A stretch of 64,000 bases of DNA, from contig NC_135558.1 in assembly GCF_964340395.1 (NCBI RefSeq), positions 9,530,501 through 9,594,500 on the forward strand. Direction: 5' to 3'. Shown here in pieces: positions 24,701 through 34,156 of the stretch. Under the pieces are notes generated by a model. The model was not told where the DNA came from. It saw only the letters and a program-made list of their open reading frames with translations, and searched no databases. Origin of the DNA: Glandiceps talaboti (lineage: Eukaryota; Hemichordata; Enteropneusta; Spengelidae). A program made the position numbers and the translations under genes. Position 1 is the first letter of the stretch, and each line of letters begins with the position of its first letter.

Positions 24701-26580
24701 AAGAATAACACTTCTAGAAACATCTCATCAAGTTTCAAACTCATTCACTTAGTATTTTTTGAGATATAAGAAGGTCAATTCAAGCTAAATAACGATGGTA
24801 AGATAGCAATGCACGATTAGCCGACATCTACATCGGATTTTAATCAGATTGCATAATGGTATGAGCCTCTGGTATGAGCCACACTGTCCCATTTGATCAT
24901 TATCACATGCAGTGTCCTAATCAGTAAACAGAGTCATTAGATGTGGGATCCCGTGGTGTTTATACTTCGAAAAGTTACTGAATATATCGTATGTCTTTGC
25001 TTGAAACTTGTCTCATTCTTCATTGCCATGCATGTATGTGCCACAAGCAAGCAACCGCAACACTGTTATTTCCAGAGTATGTATGTTATTAGTATCTGTT
25101 ACCAGTGTAAACTCAAAGATCCCCCGGAGCTGTATCAACAACGCCCACGTAAATTACGCCACACGTCATACGCTGTTCCCATTCACACACAAACAGTCAT
25201 AAATTTAGATAAATTCTGTGATAAGAAAAACTGAATGCAAATCATCCCGACAATCACGAATCACGAAGATTATGACATAATCTTCGTGATTGTCCGGATG
25301 ATTTGCATTCAGTTTTTCTTATCACAGAATTTATCTAAATTTACCAAAACTCGCATTTTTGGACCCAAGTCACACACCTGTAGTACATTTTACAAGAGAA
25401 AATCAATGGTTCATTGTGTGAATGCCCCCTAAATAGGCCTATAAGTAATATCACAACTAGTCTAGTTCCAATACAATATCATTATGTATAGTTAGAAGTA
25501 CAGCTGGCATCCAGACTATATCACCACCAAATTCACACCCCGTACCTTAAGTCGCTTTACCACTGGCACTTGTTTCCTTAGATGTGTATCAGAATATTTC
25601 TATCAAATACAGGAAAATGTAGATAATATTGACGTGTATAGCAAACAGTATGAAATTGGTAAAATTATACGTACTTGTATCTGTGATCGCGCAAGCCCAC
25701 ACGTCACGAAATAACCAACAAGGTTTACAACACAGAACAAGCATTGCCCGCTAATTTAAGGTTAATATCTTTGGTAGGCATGAACTGAAAGTACATGTTG
25801 ACGTACGGTAATGGTGGTTATGTAGCAAACCGTGTTGGTTGATTATTTCACGGTGAGTCAATTTGCGTGAACACAGTCTAACCAAATGTGATTTTACCAA
25901 TTATATATATGTAGCTGGCTAAACACGTCGATAATATCGGCATTTTATTGCATACTGTTAAGAAATATTCAGACACATATCTAGCGCGGGAAACGAGTGC
26001 CTGTAGCTTTAACCGGAGCGCAGTTGTTTTCCACACGGTGTGTCAAATCTAATTGAAGTGGTGGTTTACTTGAATAATACGCATTTTACATATAAAAAAT
26101 ATTGCAGAGACATAACGAGCCACAATCCTGCTTGCAGAGTGTTCAAGGGTCTAGATTACCGACATGACCCTCAACACCGTATGCAATCAGGACAAAAAGA
26201 GCCACAGTGAGCAAACCTCGGGGTTTCGACTCCGCAGCGTATTTATCGAGCGCTATAAAGTTAGCCTAATCGTTAACGAAAAACAAACGATACAACAACA
26301 AACACAAATGACTGATGAATGCACGTTTTGACTTCGTCCGAGGCCGTTTTTAACCATGGGCTGTTTTGATCAGACACTGTGTTAACAATTTAATTCCATA
26401 AAATATCTTAAGTGTGATAACAAGAATATTACGTACCTTAACTTCATTGTCACTATCGCCTTGCAGGATCTGCAAAACTTTGCCGAACGGCAGCCGTGTC
26501 TTTCTTTTCGTTTCGGAGAAAGTTGATATGAACACTCCTTCCTCGTTGGGCGAATAACTGAATGTCCAAAGGACGGTCAT
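9300..26580 (-). CDS. Gene 1: nine-exon gene for a 504-residue, probably nuclear protein (Myb/SANT-like block, acidic region, Tudor-like C-terminus)
   Basis: Coding exons in transcript order: 26580-26437, 22063-21879, 20591-20369, 19979-19719, 18916-18782, 17679-17521, 16152-16108, 14507-14448, 9602-9300. All introns are GT..AG and the frame stays open to TAA at 9302-9300. I do not recognise the protein as a named family. Residues about 125-220 are Tyr/Trp-rich (W141, W165, then LLQQIDEM near 206-213) and recall the Myb/SANT-like domain of transposon-associated proteins, though the third helix is poor. Residues 185-316 are Lys/Glu/Gln-rich and probably helical or coiled coil. Residues 317-404 are strongly acidic (DDDEDDD, DDSD). 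Residues 405-504 start with NEWVAVVYPRKPYLGQI, resembling Tudor-like modules at the ends of transposon-derived proteins, then a basic stretch near 464-477 fit for nuclear import. A DNA- or chromatin-bound role is inference. The gene model is firm; the function is not. Confidence 0.8.
10080..10500. repeat. Dispersed/tandem family with TTGCTAGGCATATTTGCATAC core
   Basis: Degenerate copies begin near 10083, 10194, 10368 and 10475 (about 110-170 bases apart), with GTCTTGTTGCTAGACATATT-like words. Further copies in either orientation lie at 11180-11295, 11800-11905, 14085-14345, 17830-17960 and 19380-19510, all in gene 1 introns. Class unknown. Confidence 0.7.
11301..11640 (+). mobile_element. tRNA-derived SINE
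   Basis: The head carries a good RNA polymerase III A box, TAGCGTAGTGG (11311-11321), and a B box, GGTTAGAATCC (11355-11365), 33 bases apart, as in a tRNA. A tRNA-unrelated body follows, with a GGGCCTGGGTGACTCTGATA segment. The anticodon-loop region reads roughly AGC but the stem is degenerate, so it is not a working tRNA. It sits in gene 1 intron 8, within the dispersed repeat family. Confidence 0.85.
12258..12352. repeat. Dispersed repeat, copy 1 of a direct pair
   Basis: A segment with CACAATTTTGGAGGCGATGT and ATTGCGCCAAAAGATA matches 13539-13636 at roughly 80-85 percent by eye, in the same orientation about 1.28 kb apart. Confidence 0.8.
13539..13636. repeat. Dispersed repeat, copy 2 of a direct pair
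   Basis: Matches 12258-12352; it holds CACAATTTTGGAGGTGATGT and ATTACGCCAAAAAGATA. Flanks are unrelated, so this is dispersal rather than simple tandem duplication. Confidence 0.8.
14043..14074. repeat. Perfect 13-bp hairpin
   Basis: AGTTCCAGGGTGC and its exact complement are separated by six bases. It is in a gene 1 intron on the opposite strand. No T-run follows, so this is a small inverted repeat rather than a terminator. Confidence 0.85.
14448..14507 (-). CDS. Gene 1 exon 8, codons 385-404: 60-base acidic micro-cassette
   Basis: The acceptor is TTCAACAG and the donor AAAG|GTAAGTT (near consensus); phase 0-0. It encodes TEDEYDFIGEQNYENKHEEK. The following intron of about 4.8 kb contains the SINE and several dispersed repeats. 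Confidence 0.75.
16108..16152 (-). CDS. Gene 1 exon 7, codons 370-384: 45-base acidic micro-cassette
   Basis: The acceptor is TTTGGCAG and the donor GTG|GTGAGT; phase 0-0. The 15 residues (EYTDDSDGDVEMKSV) continue the acidic tract and echo the DDSDYEM segment in exon 6. The exon is too short to be called alone; it is accepted because both splice sites are good and neighbouring exons stay in frame. Confidence 0.7.
16578..17082 (-). mobile_element. Dispersed element, copy interrupted by a 349-bp inverted-repeat insertion
   Basis: 16578-16656 and 17010-17080 match, in reverse, the two halves of the uninterrupted copy at 49924-50075. The block between, 16661-17009, starts GTCTAGCGAATGTCAT and ends with its exact reverse complement, so a second element lies inside the first. 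A target duplication is not clear. Confidence 0.75.
17521..17679 (-). CDS. Gene 1 exon 6, codons 317-369: acidic region
   Basis: The acceptor is ATTATTAG and the donor CAG|GTGAGA; the exon is 159 bases, phase 0-0. It is rich in Asp and Glu with runs such as TDDDEDDDG and ESDDNDKEG. Acidic linkers like this commonly follow DNA-binding domains in transposon-associated proteins. It could also be a CK2-phosphorylated tail. Confidence 0.8.
18710..18739. repeat. (CA)n microsatellite
   Basis: About 15 CA dinucleotides in a gene 1 intron, 43 bases from the exon 5 donor on the minus strand. Confidence 0.97.
18782..18916 (-). CDS. Gene 1 exon 5, codons 272-316: predicted coiled coil
   Basis: The acceptor is AATTGTAG and the donor AAAG|GTGACA, weak after position +4. 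The exon is 135 bases, phase 0-0. The Glu/Lys-rich peptide has hydrophobic residues at coiled-coil-like spacing (FEHWKFRAELAEGKLEEMEK). Confidence 0.8.
19719..19979 (-). CDS. Gene 1 exon 4, codons 185-271: helical region
   Basis: The acceptor is TTTTACAG and the donor AAG|GTATGT; the exon is 261 bases, phase 0 at both ends. It encodes SYKLLQQIDEMYRKNE, then Gln/Lys/Glu-rich probable helices. The first part would form the end of the Myb/SANT-like block, in which a Phe/Tyr-Lys-x-x-x-x-(Ile/Met)-Asp-Glu segment is common. Confidence 0.82.
20369..20591 (-). CDS. Gene 1 exon 3, codons 110-184: start of Myb/SANT-like block
   Basis: The acceptor ends GATAG and the first base completes AG|T (Ser), exactly matching the phase left by exon 2, which is good evidence for the junction. 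The donor is AAG|GTCAGT. The exon encodes a helix-like stretch around LMLINKWREEYYAFHN and then SHMWNEYYLTLVKKLAG. The Trp/Tyr spacing resembles the first two helices of Myb/SANT-like domains. Confidence 0.82.
21879..22063 (-). CDS. Gene 1 exon 2, codons 49-110 (part)
   Basis: The acceptor TTTTAG lies directly before ATGAATTTT. The donor is CAG|GTAAGT. The 185-base exon leaves phase 2, and codon 110 (Ser) is completed in exon 3, the only non-zero phase in this gene. Intron 1 upstream is about 4.4 kb and holds a hAT-like insertion and several palindromes. Confidence 0.8.
22638..23872 (+). mobile_element. Dispersed element interrupted by a hAT-like insertion
   Basis: 22638-22762 and 23778-23872 are the two parts of a repeat present uninterrupted at 50116-50326 (shared words include GAGCTTCAAGCAGAGACAAT). 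The break is occupied by the 1015-bp element listed separately. Confidence 0.85.
22763..23777. mobile_element. hAT-like non-autonomous element with TTATGACTT target duplication
   Basis: Flanked by TTATGACTT at 22754-22762 and 23778-23786; the same site occurs once at 50231-50239 in an uninterrupted copy. Ends are imperfect inverted repeats: CAGTATCGTTATTTTGCGGG against GAGTGTAACTATTGTGCGGG. An 8-9-bp duplication and (C/G)AGT ends fit hAT-type transposons. The interior has no transposase; its right end is a run of CCCGCAGC-like units. Located in gene 1 intron 1. Confidence 0.8.
23951..24155. mobile_element. Fold-back element, copy 1
   Basis: Arms containing CTAAACTCCGATCCGGCGCA (23991 on) and their complement (ending about 24130) flank an inner GGGCCGAAGGCC palindrome. 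A related copy is at 61601-61830. No coding capacity. Confidence 0.82.
24800..24856. repeat. Single-arm copy of the 57984-58139 fold-back
   Basis: Contains GCCGACATCTACATCGGATT followed by TTAATCAGATTGC, as in the fold-back at 57984-58139. Confidence 0.75.
25200..25343. repeat. Near-perfect 144-bp palindrome
   Basis: The left arm begins TAAATTTAGATAAATTCTGT and the right arm is its reverse complement to the last base. The arms differ only by a CCC/CCG change and a 7-base AATCACG duplication near the centre. The spacer is nearly absent. It sits in gene 1 intron 1. Confidence 0.92.
25562..26005. mobile_element. Fold-back element with arms of about 170 bp
   Basis: The left arm (TGTTTCCTTAGATGTG, AGAATATTTCTATCAAATAC) and right arm (reverse complement, about 25820-26005) are 75-80 percent alike by eye. 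A single-arm copy lies at about 29640-29780. Class unknown. Confidence 0.75.
26437..26580 (-). CDS. Gene 1 exon 1 (coding part), codons 1-48
   Basis: The first in-frame ATG is at 26580, with an in-frame TAG some 40 bases upstream. The donor reads AAG|GTACGT and the exon ends in phase 0. The peptide begins MTVLWTFSYSPNEEGVF and ends GDSDNEVK. A second frame through the same bases is also open for about 60 codons but ends in TAG before the donor. Exon 2 itself starts with ATG, so translation could begin there and leave this exon untranslated. Confidence 0.62.
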
Positions 26581-26639
26581 GTCGAACTTTTGGCGTATGA
26601 CTTGGTTGTGATGAAACAACTAGTCCTTCCTGTTCTCCG

Positions 26640-26765
26640 ACTTTATTCAAAATGACTTCTTCTCTTTTTTTTATAAAGCCTGTTTACAAGCTTTGTATGC
26701 TATTTCGCTTTCATCGACCGTTGAGTAAATTTTGGAGGTAACAATCAATCTTGCCGCCATCAGTT
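26640..26765 (-). promoter_or_regulatory. Putative gene 1 core promoter: TATA-like box and YY1-like site
   Basis: On the minus strand a TATAAAAA stretch lies at 26675-26668, about 90 bases before the first ATG, so a start near 26640 would give a 60-base leader. Further upstream, ATGGCGGC (about 26760-26753) matches the core of the YY1 site, common in broadly expressed animal promoters. Both are motif matches only. Confidence 0.4.
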
Positions 26766-28262
26766 ATGATTAGATCGCGGGTCTTTCATGTACTGATAGC
26801 CCGCTTTCCGAGAATTTCAGAATATATTTACACAGATTTTGCTAAGACTTTGGGGCTGACATTTTCATGAGATTACTATCTTTGTATACTTAACCTAATA
26901 TGTCAGCTTCACAAGTTGACATGATCAGAACGCTTGCCATGTGCTCAGTGTATCAACAGTCCCGACAAAGGAAATGTAAAGATAACAAAAATGTTTTACC
27001 CCCGTATGCACATTCCGGAATGTAGACAAAATTTTCTCCATAGACAAGTTTTGTTCTGATTTGTTCTACAAAGTAATTTCGGAAGTTCAATAATCCTCGC
27101 AAAAAAATCCGCGCAAACTAGAAATTCAAGTAGTGTAATACTCGATCGATCGAGCGCGCTACAACAAACACCATAGCCTCGGGAACGCATATTTTCAGTG
27201 ACCAGAAGAGAAGGCTTATAGCAGCGTCACTCGGAAACGGTTTTCTCCACAGTAGCCCGCAACCCACACAACATCCAACAGTTACATTCCCAGGCCCGCA
27301 GCAGCCCGCAGCAGCCCGCAGCCCGCAACCTGAACAAAGTGACCGCAACCCGCACAATAGTTACACTCAAATCTTGACTTGATGTTTTTTAAAACAACAG
27401 GACCACTTCCTGTTATCAGTAAGAGTTGTTTCAGAGATAAGTTGGTTCACTGTCATCTCTGTTGAAGCAGTAAATAGTTAATGTTATGTAATCATTTAAA
27501 GTACATTGTAATAGTGGAATTGAGAAATTTTCTGAGGTCAATGCTATGCTAACTATAATCATTGTTTTAAAATTGTTTTCACGTCTAGGGGTAGGGGTAT
27601 AATACACAAAATTATGTGACTGTGCAATTAGCCCAGCACATAGGTTCTATCGAATAATACAGTGCATGTCGCATGTGACCTGCACAATTGGTTAACCTTA
27701 GTGGCAAGCCAACATGTTTCTTTGATTTTGAAAAGTGAGTAAAAATAGCAATCCACAGCCTGCACAATAGTTAAACTCACTTCTCCACAGTAGCCCGCAA
27801 CCCACACAACAGTTACATTCCCAGGCTCGCCGCAGCCCGCAACATGAACAAAGTGACCGCAACCCGCACAATAGTTACACTCGCATGGAAAAGCTACGCC
27901 CTGGTTACCAACTTCGCCCATTGCTACCCGCGATATTCAATATGCATGAGCAAAAGCTGATTGTCAATATTTTAATGTATTTTTTTCAAAATATTATGGT
28001 TATCAATGAACGCCAAATTGTAATTACGGTTATCAGACAATAACCTTAGTATAGTACTTCATTGCGAGTTTAACCTTGATCATGGATAATGTATTAGTGA
28101 GACCTTGAAGTAATAATTACTCCAAGATGAGACTCACCAATACATCCGATCCATGCCTATCACACATGCATGGTCTGAGCTGATACCCGACCCCAAAACC
28201 ATCCTGATAACATATTTCATTCGATATTTCATATCTAAACTATTTATTAAAGTGCCATGTAT
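26761..28262. other. Gene 1 upstream region
   Basis: No coding exon recognised. It contains the second hAT-like copy (27240-27882); otherwise unique AT-rich sequence. Confidence 0.45.
27240..27882. mobile_element. Second hAT-like element copy: extra tail plus right part
   Basis: 27370-27882 matches 23222-23777 (AATCTTGACTT through ATAGTTACACTC). Immediately before it, 27240-27368 is an additional copy of just the CCCGCAGC-rich tail with the same terminal ATAGTTACACTC. So two right ends lie in tandem. Confidence 0.8.
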
Positions 28263-28269
28263 GTACTAC

Positions 28270-28968
28270 AAATTTGGGCAAGCTCTGGTATATTTTGTTT
28301 GACGATTTACCCCCCCCCCCCCATTCAACATACACATACATGAAAAGTAAAATAATGTGAAATGAAATAAAACGTGAGTTTTCACATAGATTTAATTTCT
28401 GTATTTATTTAACCAGGTACAACCCTGACAGTGACACGTTCTCTAAGCCATCCTGCAGAACTATCAATGTGTAATGTGCAATGTGCATATTGCTACAGAA
28501 TGAACAATATTTTAGATCGTCTAAATAGTGGATACTTTATAAAGTTTAGTATAAAATGTAGAACGATATTTAGATCGTCTAAATATAAAATATAGAACGA
28601 TATTTAGAGCGTATAAATTTGGGCAAGCTCTGGTATATTTTGTTTGACGATTTACCCCCCCCCCCCCCCATTCAACATACACATACATGAAAAGTAAAAT
28701 AATGTGAAATGAAATAAAACGTGAGTTTTCACATAGATTTAATTTCTGTATTTATTTATTTAACCAGGTACAACCCTGACAGTGACACGTTCTCTAAGCC
28801 ATCCTGCAGAACTATCAATGTGTAATGTGCAATGTGCATATTGCTACAGAATGAACAATATTTTAGATCGTCTAAATAGTGGATACTTTATAAAGTTTAG
28901 TATAAAATGTAGAACGATATTTAGATCGTCTAAATATAAAATATAGAACGATATTTAGAGCGTATAAA
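28270..28968. repeat. Tandem duplication, unit about 345 bp
   Basis: AAATTTGGGCAAGCTCTGGT begins at 28270 and at 28615. The copies differ by C-run length and one TATT unit. Each contains TTTAGATCGTCTAAA, a short inverted repeat present twice per unit. The near identity means a recent event. Confidence 0.95.
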
Positions 28969-31900
28969 TAGTGGATAGTTTTTCAAGTTTTAGATTTAGA
29001 GTTAGATCATAATGGTTATAGATCACAGATGGTTAGAACACAGCTTTCTAAATTTCAAACTTAAAAAGTTTAGATTTAGACACTTCTAATTTATCTTTCT
29101 AAACTTCTAGCTAAACTTTCTAAACTGGCTAATACACAATTCCGCACCTTGCTGCAGTATACTTAAAATTTTAGAAGCGTCATTTCATCTCATCATGTAC
29201 GTATACAGAATCAAAAATATAAATTAGGTGAAAGGCAAATTGAGTTCAAAATGACATTTTAAGATAAACAAGTATTTGACAAATAAATGACCGGAAATAC
29301 CCGAAAATCCGAAGGGAAGTGACTGAAAAAAGGTCATTTTAAGGTGTTTGCAGACGCTTTTGAAAAGTTTTAAAACCAGAATGCATTTCACAAACATGTA
29401 GTCTAGCAAATTAGCGATAGTGAATGTGAGCATTTTGAATCACCTTTAAATGAAACGCTCATTTGTATCATTCTGAATGCCATTATTTATAAGATCACAA
29501 ATTTTACATCGATGCCAAAACCATGATTCTCATTACAAAAAACAAACAACGATAATTTGACATTCACAGGTTCAATGTGAAACCGTACGACCGATTGTGG
29601 AGAAAAGACACGTATTTAAAAATGTGGGCTACGATCACAGGCATTTGTTTCCCGAGTTATGGCTCAGAATATTTCTATCATAATACAATAAAATGACGAT
29701 AATATCGTTAATATTGACGTATTAAACCAACACTGTATGAAAGGGGTAAAATTTCACGTGTTTCTGTGATCACGCAGTTTCACTAAATGCGAAGGAAGAC
29801 ACTGGCTACGATCGTACAGCGTGGGGGGAGGAGTGCAAAAATATTTATTCATCACTGTCCTTATATCTGATATCTGACATCACGGTCGTGGAGAAAAGAC
29901 AGTAAAGAAATACTTGCCACGACCATACGACCGGTCGTGGAGAAAAGACAGTAAAAGAAATATAGCTGAATCATCGAGGGATCGCCGAACGACTGTGCCT
30001 ATCATACACATTTTATGTTCCCTAAGAACAATTTAGATAGATAAGAAACATGCTTCCCACAGACCACTCAATACAAATATAAACAACATCATCCGGCCCC
30101 TACTGATACACAGACACACTCATCGTCCTCGGCACAAACAAGCTATTGAAAGTTATCACATTGCAGGATTAGATTTTGACGCATACAAGTGTATGGATTC
30201 AAAGTTGAAAGTGACCTCCATGCTTACAGCACACTGACTCTCACATTGAAAGACGTAAATTCATATACATGTACAATAACACTAGAACTAGGAACTAGGT
30301 ACATTGTGATAACTGTGGTCTTCACAACATTATTTTACGTAAATTTCACCAGTGGGATCTGTAAGTAGGGTTTCAAATTCAAAGATATCGGCACTGCAGG
30401 AAAACAAAACACTTCTCTGTACCATAACAAAGCGTCATTGCATACTATTTCAACTACCATGTATTTCCTCCGCCAACTTTGACAGATGAAGAGTCTGTGT
30501 TACAAAAGACTGTACTGGATTTGTACATTGTACATGTTGATTTTGAAGTTCTGGTTTTGGTCTTAGTTTCAAACTGTCGGGAGTGTCTCATAATTCTTGC
30601 TGAACCATCGATGGTTTTAGCCTACGTATTACCTATTAGCTTGGTATTACTATTAGTGACTGTAACTGAACTTGAAGTGTGTCCTGCATGTAGTGAGTAT
30701 CTGTTACGTACGATTAACGTGTTGCTTCATGCTTGAGAGTATGCCGCAACATCAAACTTAGGGGCCGTGTCATTTTAAAACTGACGCACAAGAAACGTAA
30801 TTTCTTCGTTTTCGTTTTATTCGCACGTTTCCATAATTTATACACAGTTGATTTTGATTGTCGCACCACGACAGTGATGAACACGTTATATAACTTATAG
30901 CGGCTTTCACAGTCATGCGTGTTTCAACTATCACTTGAAAACATCTACAAATCTGTTTGGAATTACTAAACTACGGCTGAATAACTATTTCACATGTTTC
31001 AAGCGATCGAACGTTTTGGTTTTCACGTTAATAGAAGGATTGAATAAACATCAGACGAACGATCAACTTGTTGTTAGTACCGAAAAAACGTTCGCAATAC
31101 CACGCTATCTACGACACTATAGTCCAAGTTTAGAGGTCACGTCAAACGTGACATCTCATCATCGGTAATTTCCGTATTTACATTTGTATTCGTTTCACTT
31201 TATACCCAAACGTGGCCTAACTTAGAACCTTAGGAGCATTTTAGCGATGCCCTCTCCATAGTCTATTCAACTCAATTATCGTGAATAATGTCCTATAAGT
31301 GTTGCCACTACGATTGAACGATCGGCTTGTACCATGGCACCTTTGGTAATTTTCGTTGACAAGGACACATGCCGTTACGTACAAAGTATAGAGTGCAGTG
31401 ACAGTGTTGTTGTTTATATTTGCGTACGTTGGACCTCATCGTGTCTAAACAGCCTACCCGTCTAGAATTTGGCATAAGGTAATCCTCAAAGCTAGAGTTG
31501 CAGTTACAAGAAAACAAACAATGTCTGCAATATTACATGAACAGTGTAAACCCTTGCTTTGGCAGTCGGTTTACGTGTATCATCCAAGTCGGAAGAAATT
31601 GGTTGACGTGTGCGTCCCAAGTATCATCATTTAAGCTTATACTATATATCCCATTTTAGACCATTAATTTACAGGGTTTTTATTAGCATAAAGTTTAGAC
31701 AAAATGCATTTTCCTTAGGGGGGGGGGGGGCAACATTTTGGGCAACTAATGGCAAATAAGATTTGGCAAAGGACAAAGGGCCACTTTTTAGACCAAGCAA
31801 AATCAAATATAATGCAAAGTTTTAGACTCTTGAGTTCCAAAAAAAAGCATTCCCTGAAAACAAAACTCGCAATGCGCCTTACAATATTTGTAATTTTATT

Positions 31901-34156
31901 CCGAAGTCACTGTTGTTTTCAAATCATCATAGACTTTCACGCTATGCTGCTGTATCAAATATCCCTCACCGGCCTTTCAACAAATTCATGTAACATAATG
32001 TAATACAATGTACAGTCCAAATATTTTGATTACACAGTGTTGCAAAGTTTACTGACAAGATTATCGATTTTTTCCGACCCCTTGCAGGTGCTCTGAACTG
32101 TGCGACCGTTATAAAATTTGAGCTAGGTTTTTGGGCTATTGGTACTTACTAGTATTTCATTTTAGAGTCAAATGATGCATCCATTCGTGGCAAAACTTGG
32201 CCTCAGATTTATGTTTGCTATGAAGACAGGTGTAATTGATATTTAAGGATCATTTACAGAAATAATAGTTACCAACGTTAGATTAGTTTACGAATTGATA
32301 TACGTCTGCTCACTGTACCCGTCATCAATGTCGCATATCAGATGTCACACTAAATGTGTTGTTTCCCATCTGAAAATTTAACTGAAAGTAAGGGAATTCT
32401 GATAGTAACATATTCAGTAATAAACATCAGTTTCTGGCAATCACTTTCCATGACTTGTTTAGAGAGATTGCAGTTCAATAATATTTGGAAACAACAGCAT
32501 ACAGTTAGCGCTAAATATTACGTGACCACAATCAATCCCAGTCCACTAGCTAGCTAGATGCACATGGTCATAGTAGCTGTACTCTCATGTAAACGTTGTT
32601 GATCATGCCGCATGAGATGTCACACTGACCTTATTTCCTTAGACATCCGCCGGATGAAACTGGGTCAGGGGTTAAATTCACCAAGAGCACTTTCGCTAGT
32701 GACATTGTTAGTCTTGTTTTATCGCTTAACGTTCAAATGTTTTCCAGATAATTATGAATTAATTTCTTGTTATACACTTTGGGCATTTTAGTTTTGTCTG
32801 ATAACCAGCCACCTAGAATACTATGTACTCACTTTGTTTCACTTTCTCTTGATTGGGTTCATTACCATCCACACAGTGACACGAAGCAGTTTCATTGTCT
32901 TTCAAAAAGTACCGGTCCCACGTGTACTGCAGGCTTACTGTACATGTGGCATGGTACCGTATCGTCTACGACTAATTTTGCCTTGTAAAATCATAAAATT
33001 TGAACATAGTGAAGAGAACTATGGCTAGGCACATCTTACAGAGTAAATTTTTGTTTTATCTAATATTTATTTTTTGTTTTAATGTATTGACTGTACTATG
33101 TTGTCTATATGTTCCTGTGTTTGCCATGATGCAGTAATTTTCCAGGTAGACACAACAATGGCAACACTGAATTGCAACATCAAAGTTGCGTCTTTTTTAT
33201 GTTGATTGCGACAATGATACATGTTTATGTCTAAGATAAAAGTAATCAACTCTCGGTAGTCTGCTTGAAAGCAAGACAAACAATCGGACTATGCATTATT
33301 GTTCAAAAAATATATTTTTATCATGAAGCTGACTTGCCTTCTTTATATCAGTTCAAACACAATTTTCGATTTCACTTTGATCATGAGCCACACCTGGGGG
33401 AACTCATAAATTCGTCAGGGAACCCAGTTACAAAATGTATATTTACATGCTTTAACTGGCCTTCAAAAAGTTCGTTGCATCAGTAAAAGTCACTATTGTG
33501 ATGGCCCAAGTATAGTGTGTATATTTTTAGTGTGTTGTGTTTCTTTGTTCACTGTGCATGATTGAAATAGAAACATGTAAAATGCACATAAAATCGTAAG
33601 TGCTAATTCGGGTTGGGGTAGGAAACGTGGTCAAGTCACAGTACTATTAACCGTACCAGTCAAACGTACTCATACTAACGCATATGTTGACGTCGACCTG
33701 TATTACATGTAAACAGACGTGTAGTTCTCAACTTGTCATGCTATTGCTATACTGGAATGTATGATAAAGCAAACTGAAGCTATACAACACCAATAATGAC
33801 GTTACAAAGATATACAGAACAACAGGTTTTAGGTCAAATACATGTATCGGCCATGGATATATTATGTAATTCCCTAGACATAAATAACCGTCCCCAAATC
33901 ATCTCAGTTTCACGCTTGCTCGCGATTTAGACATAATTGTAAAGTTCTGTGGATTCAGTGTAGGCAATCATTTACCAAAGGTAGCCAGTGCTTATTTGTA
34001 AATGTATGTAAATTATCCATATCCACCTTTCAAATACCAAGACAACGTTTTGTCTCCCCTGGCAATGTTGAAGATTTATTTCGGGTGCTACATGCTGAAA
34101 CTTCTCATTCTCACAAACCAGATACGTTATTTCTTTCGCCTTACATACTGAACGGT
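28969..34156. other. Intergenic stretch without a supported gene
   Basis: No convincing exon. Repeated CGGTCGTGGAGAAAAGACAG words at 29590-29960 mark a short local repeat. 30930-31520 is distantly similar to 43480-44000, and about 33115-33175 is an inverted match to about 41560-41615. ORFs of 60-85 codons, including a hydrophobic one at 30479-30736, show no family features. Confidence 0.45.

Noticed and set aside
26453-26650. Alternative frame through gene 1 exon 1
   Set aside because: It has no good ATG, ends in TAG before the donor and cannot join exon 2, while the chosen frame runs through the donor in phase 0.
30479-30736. Hydrophobic 85-codon ORF as a small membrane protein
   Set aside because: No partner exons, no signal or family pattern; ORFs of this length are expected by chance here.
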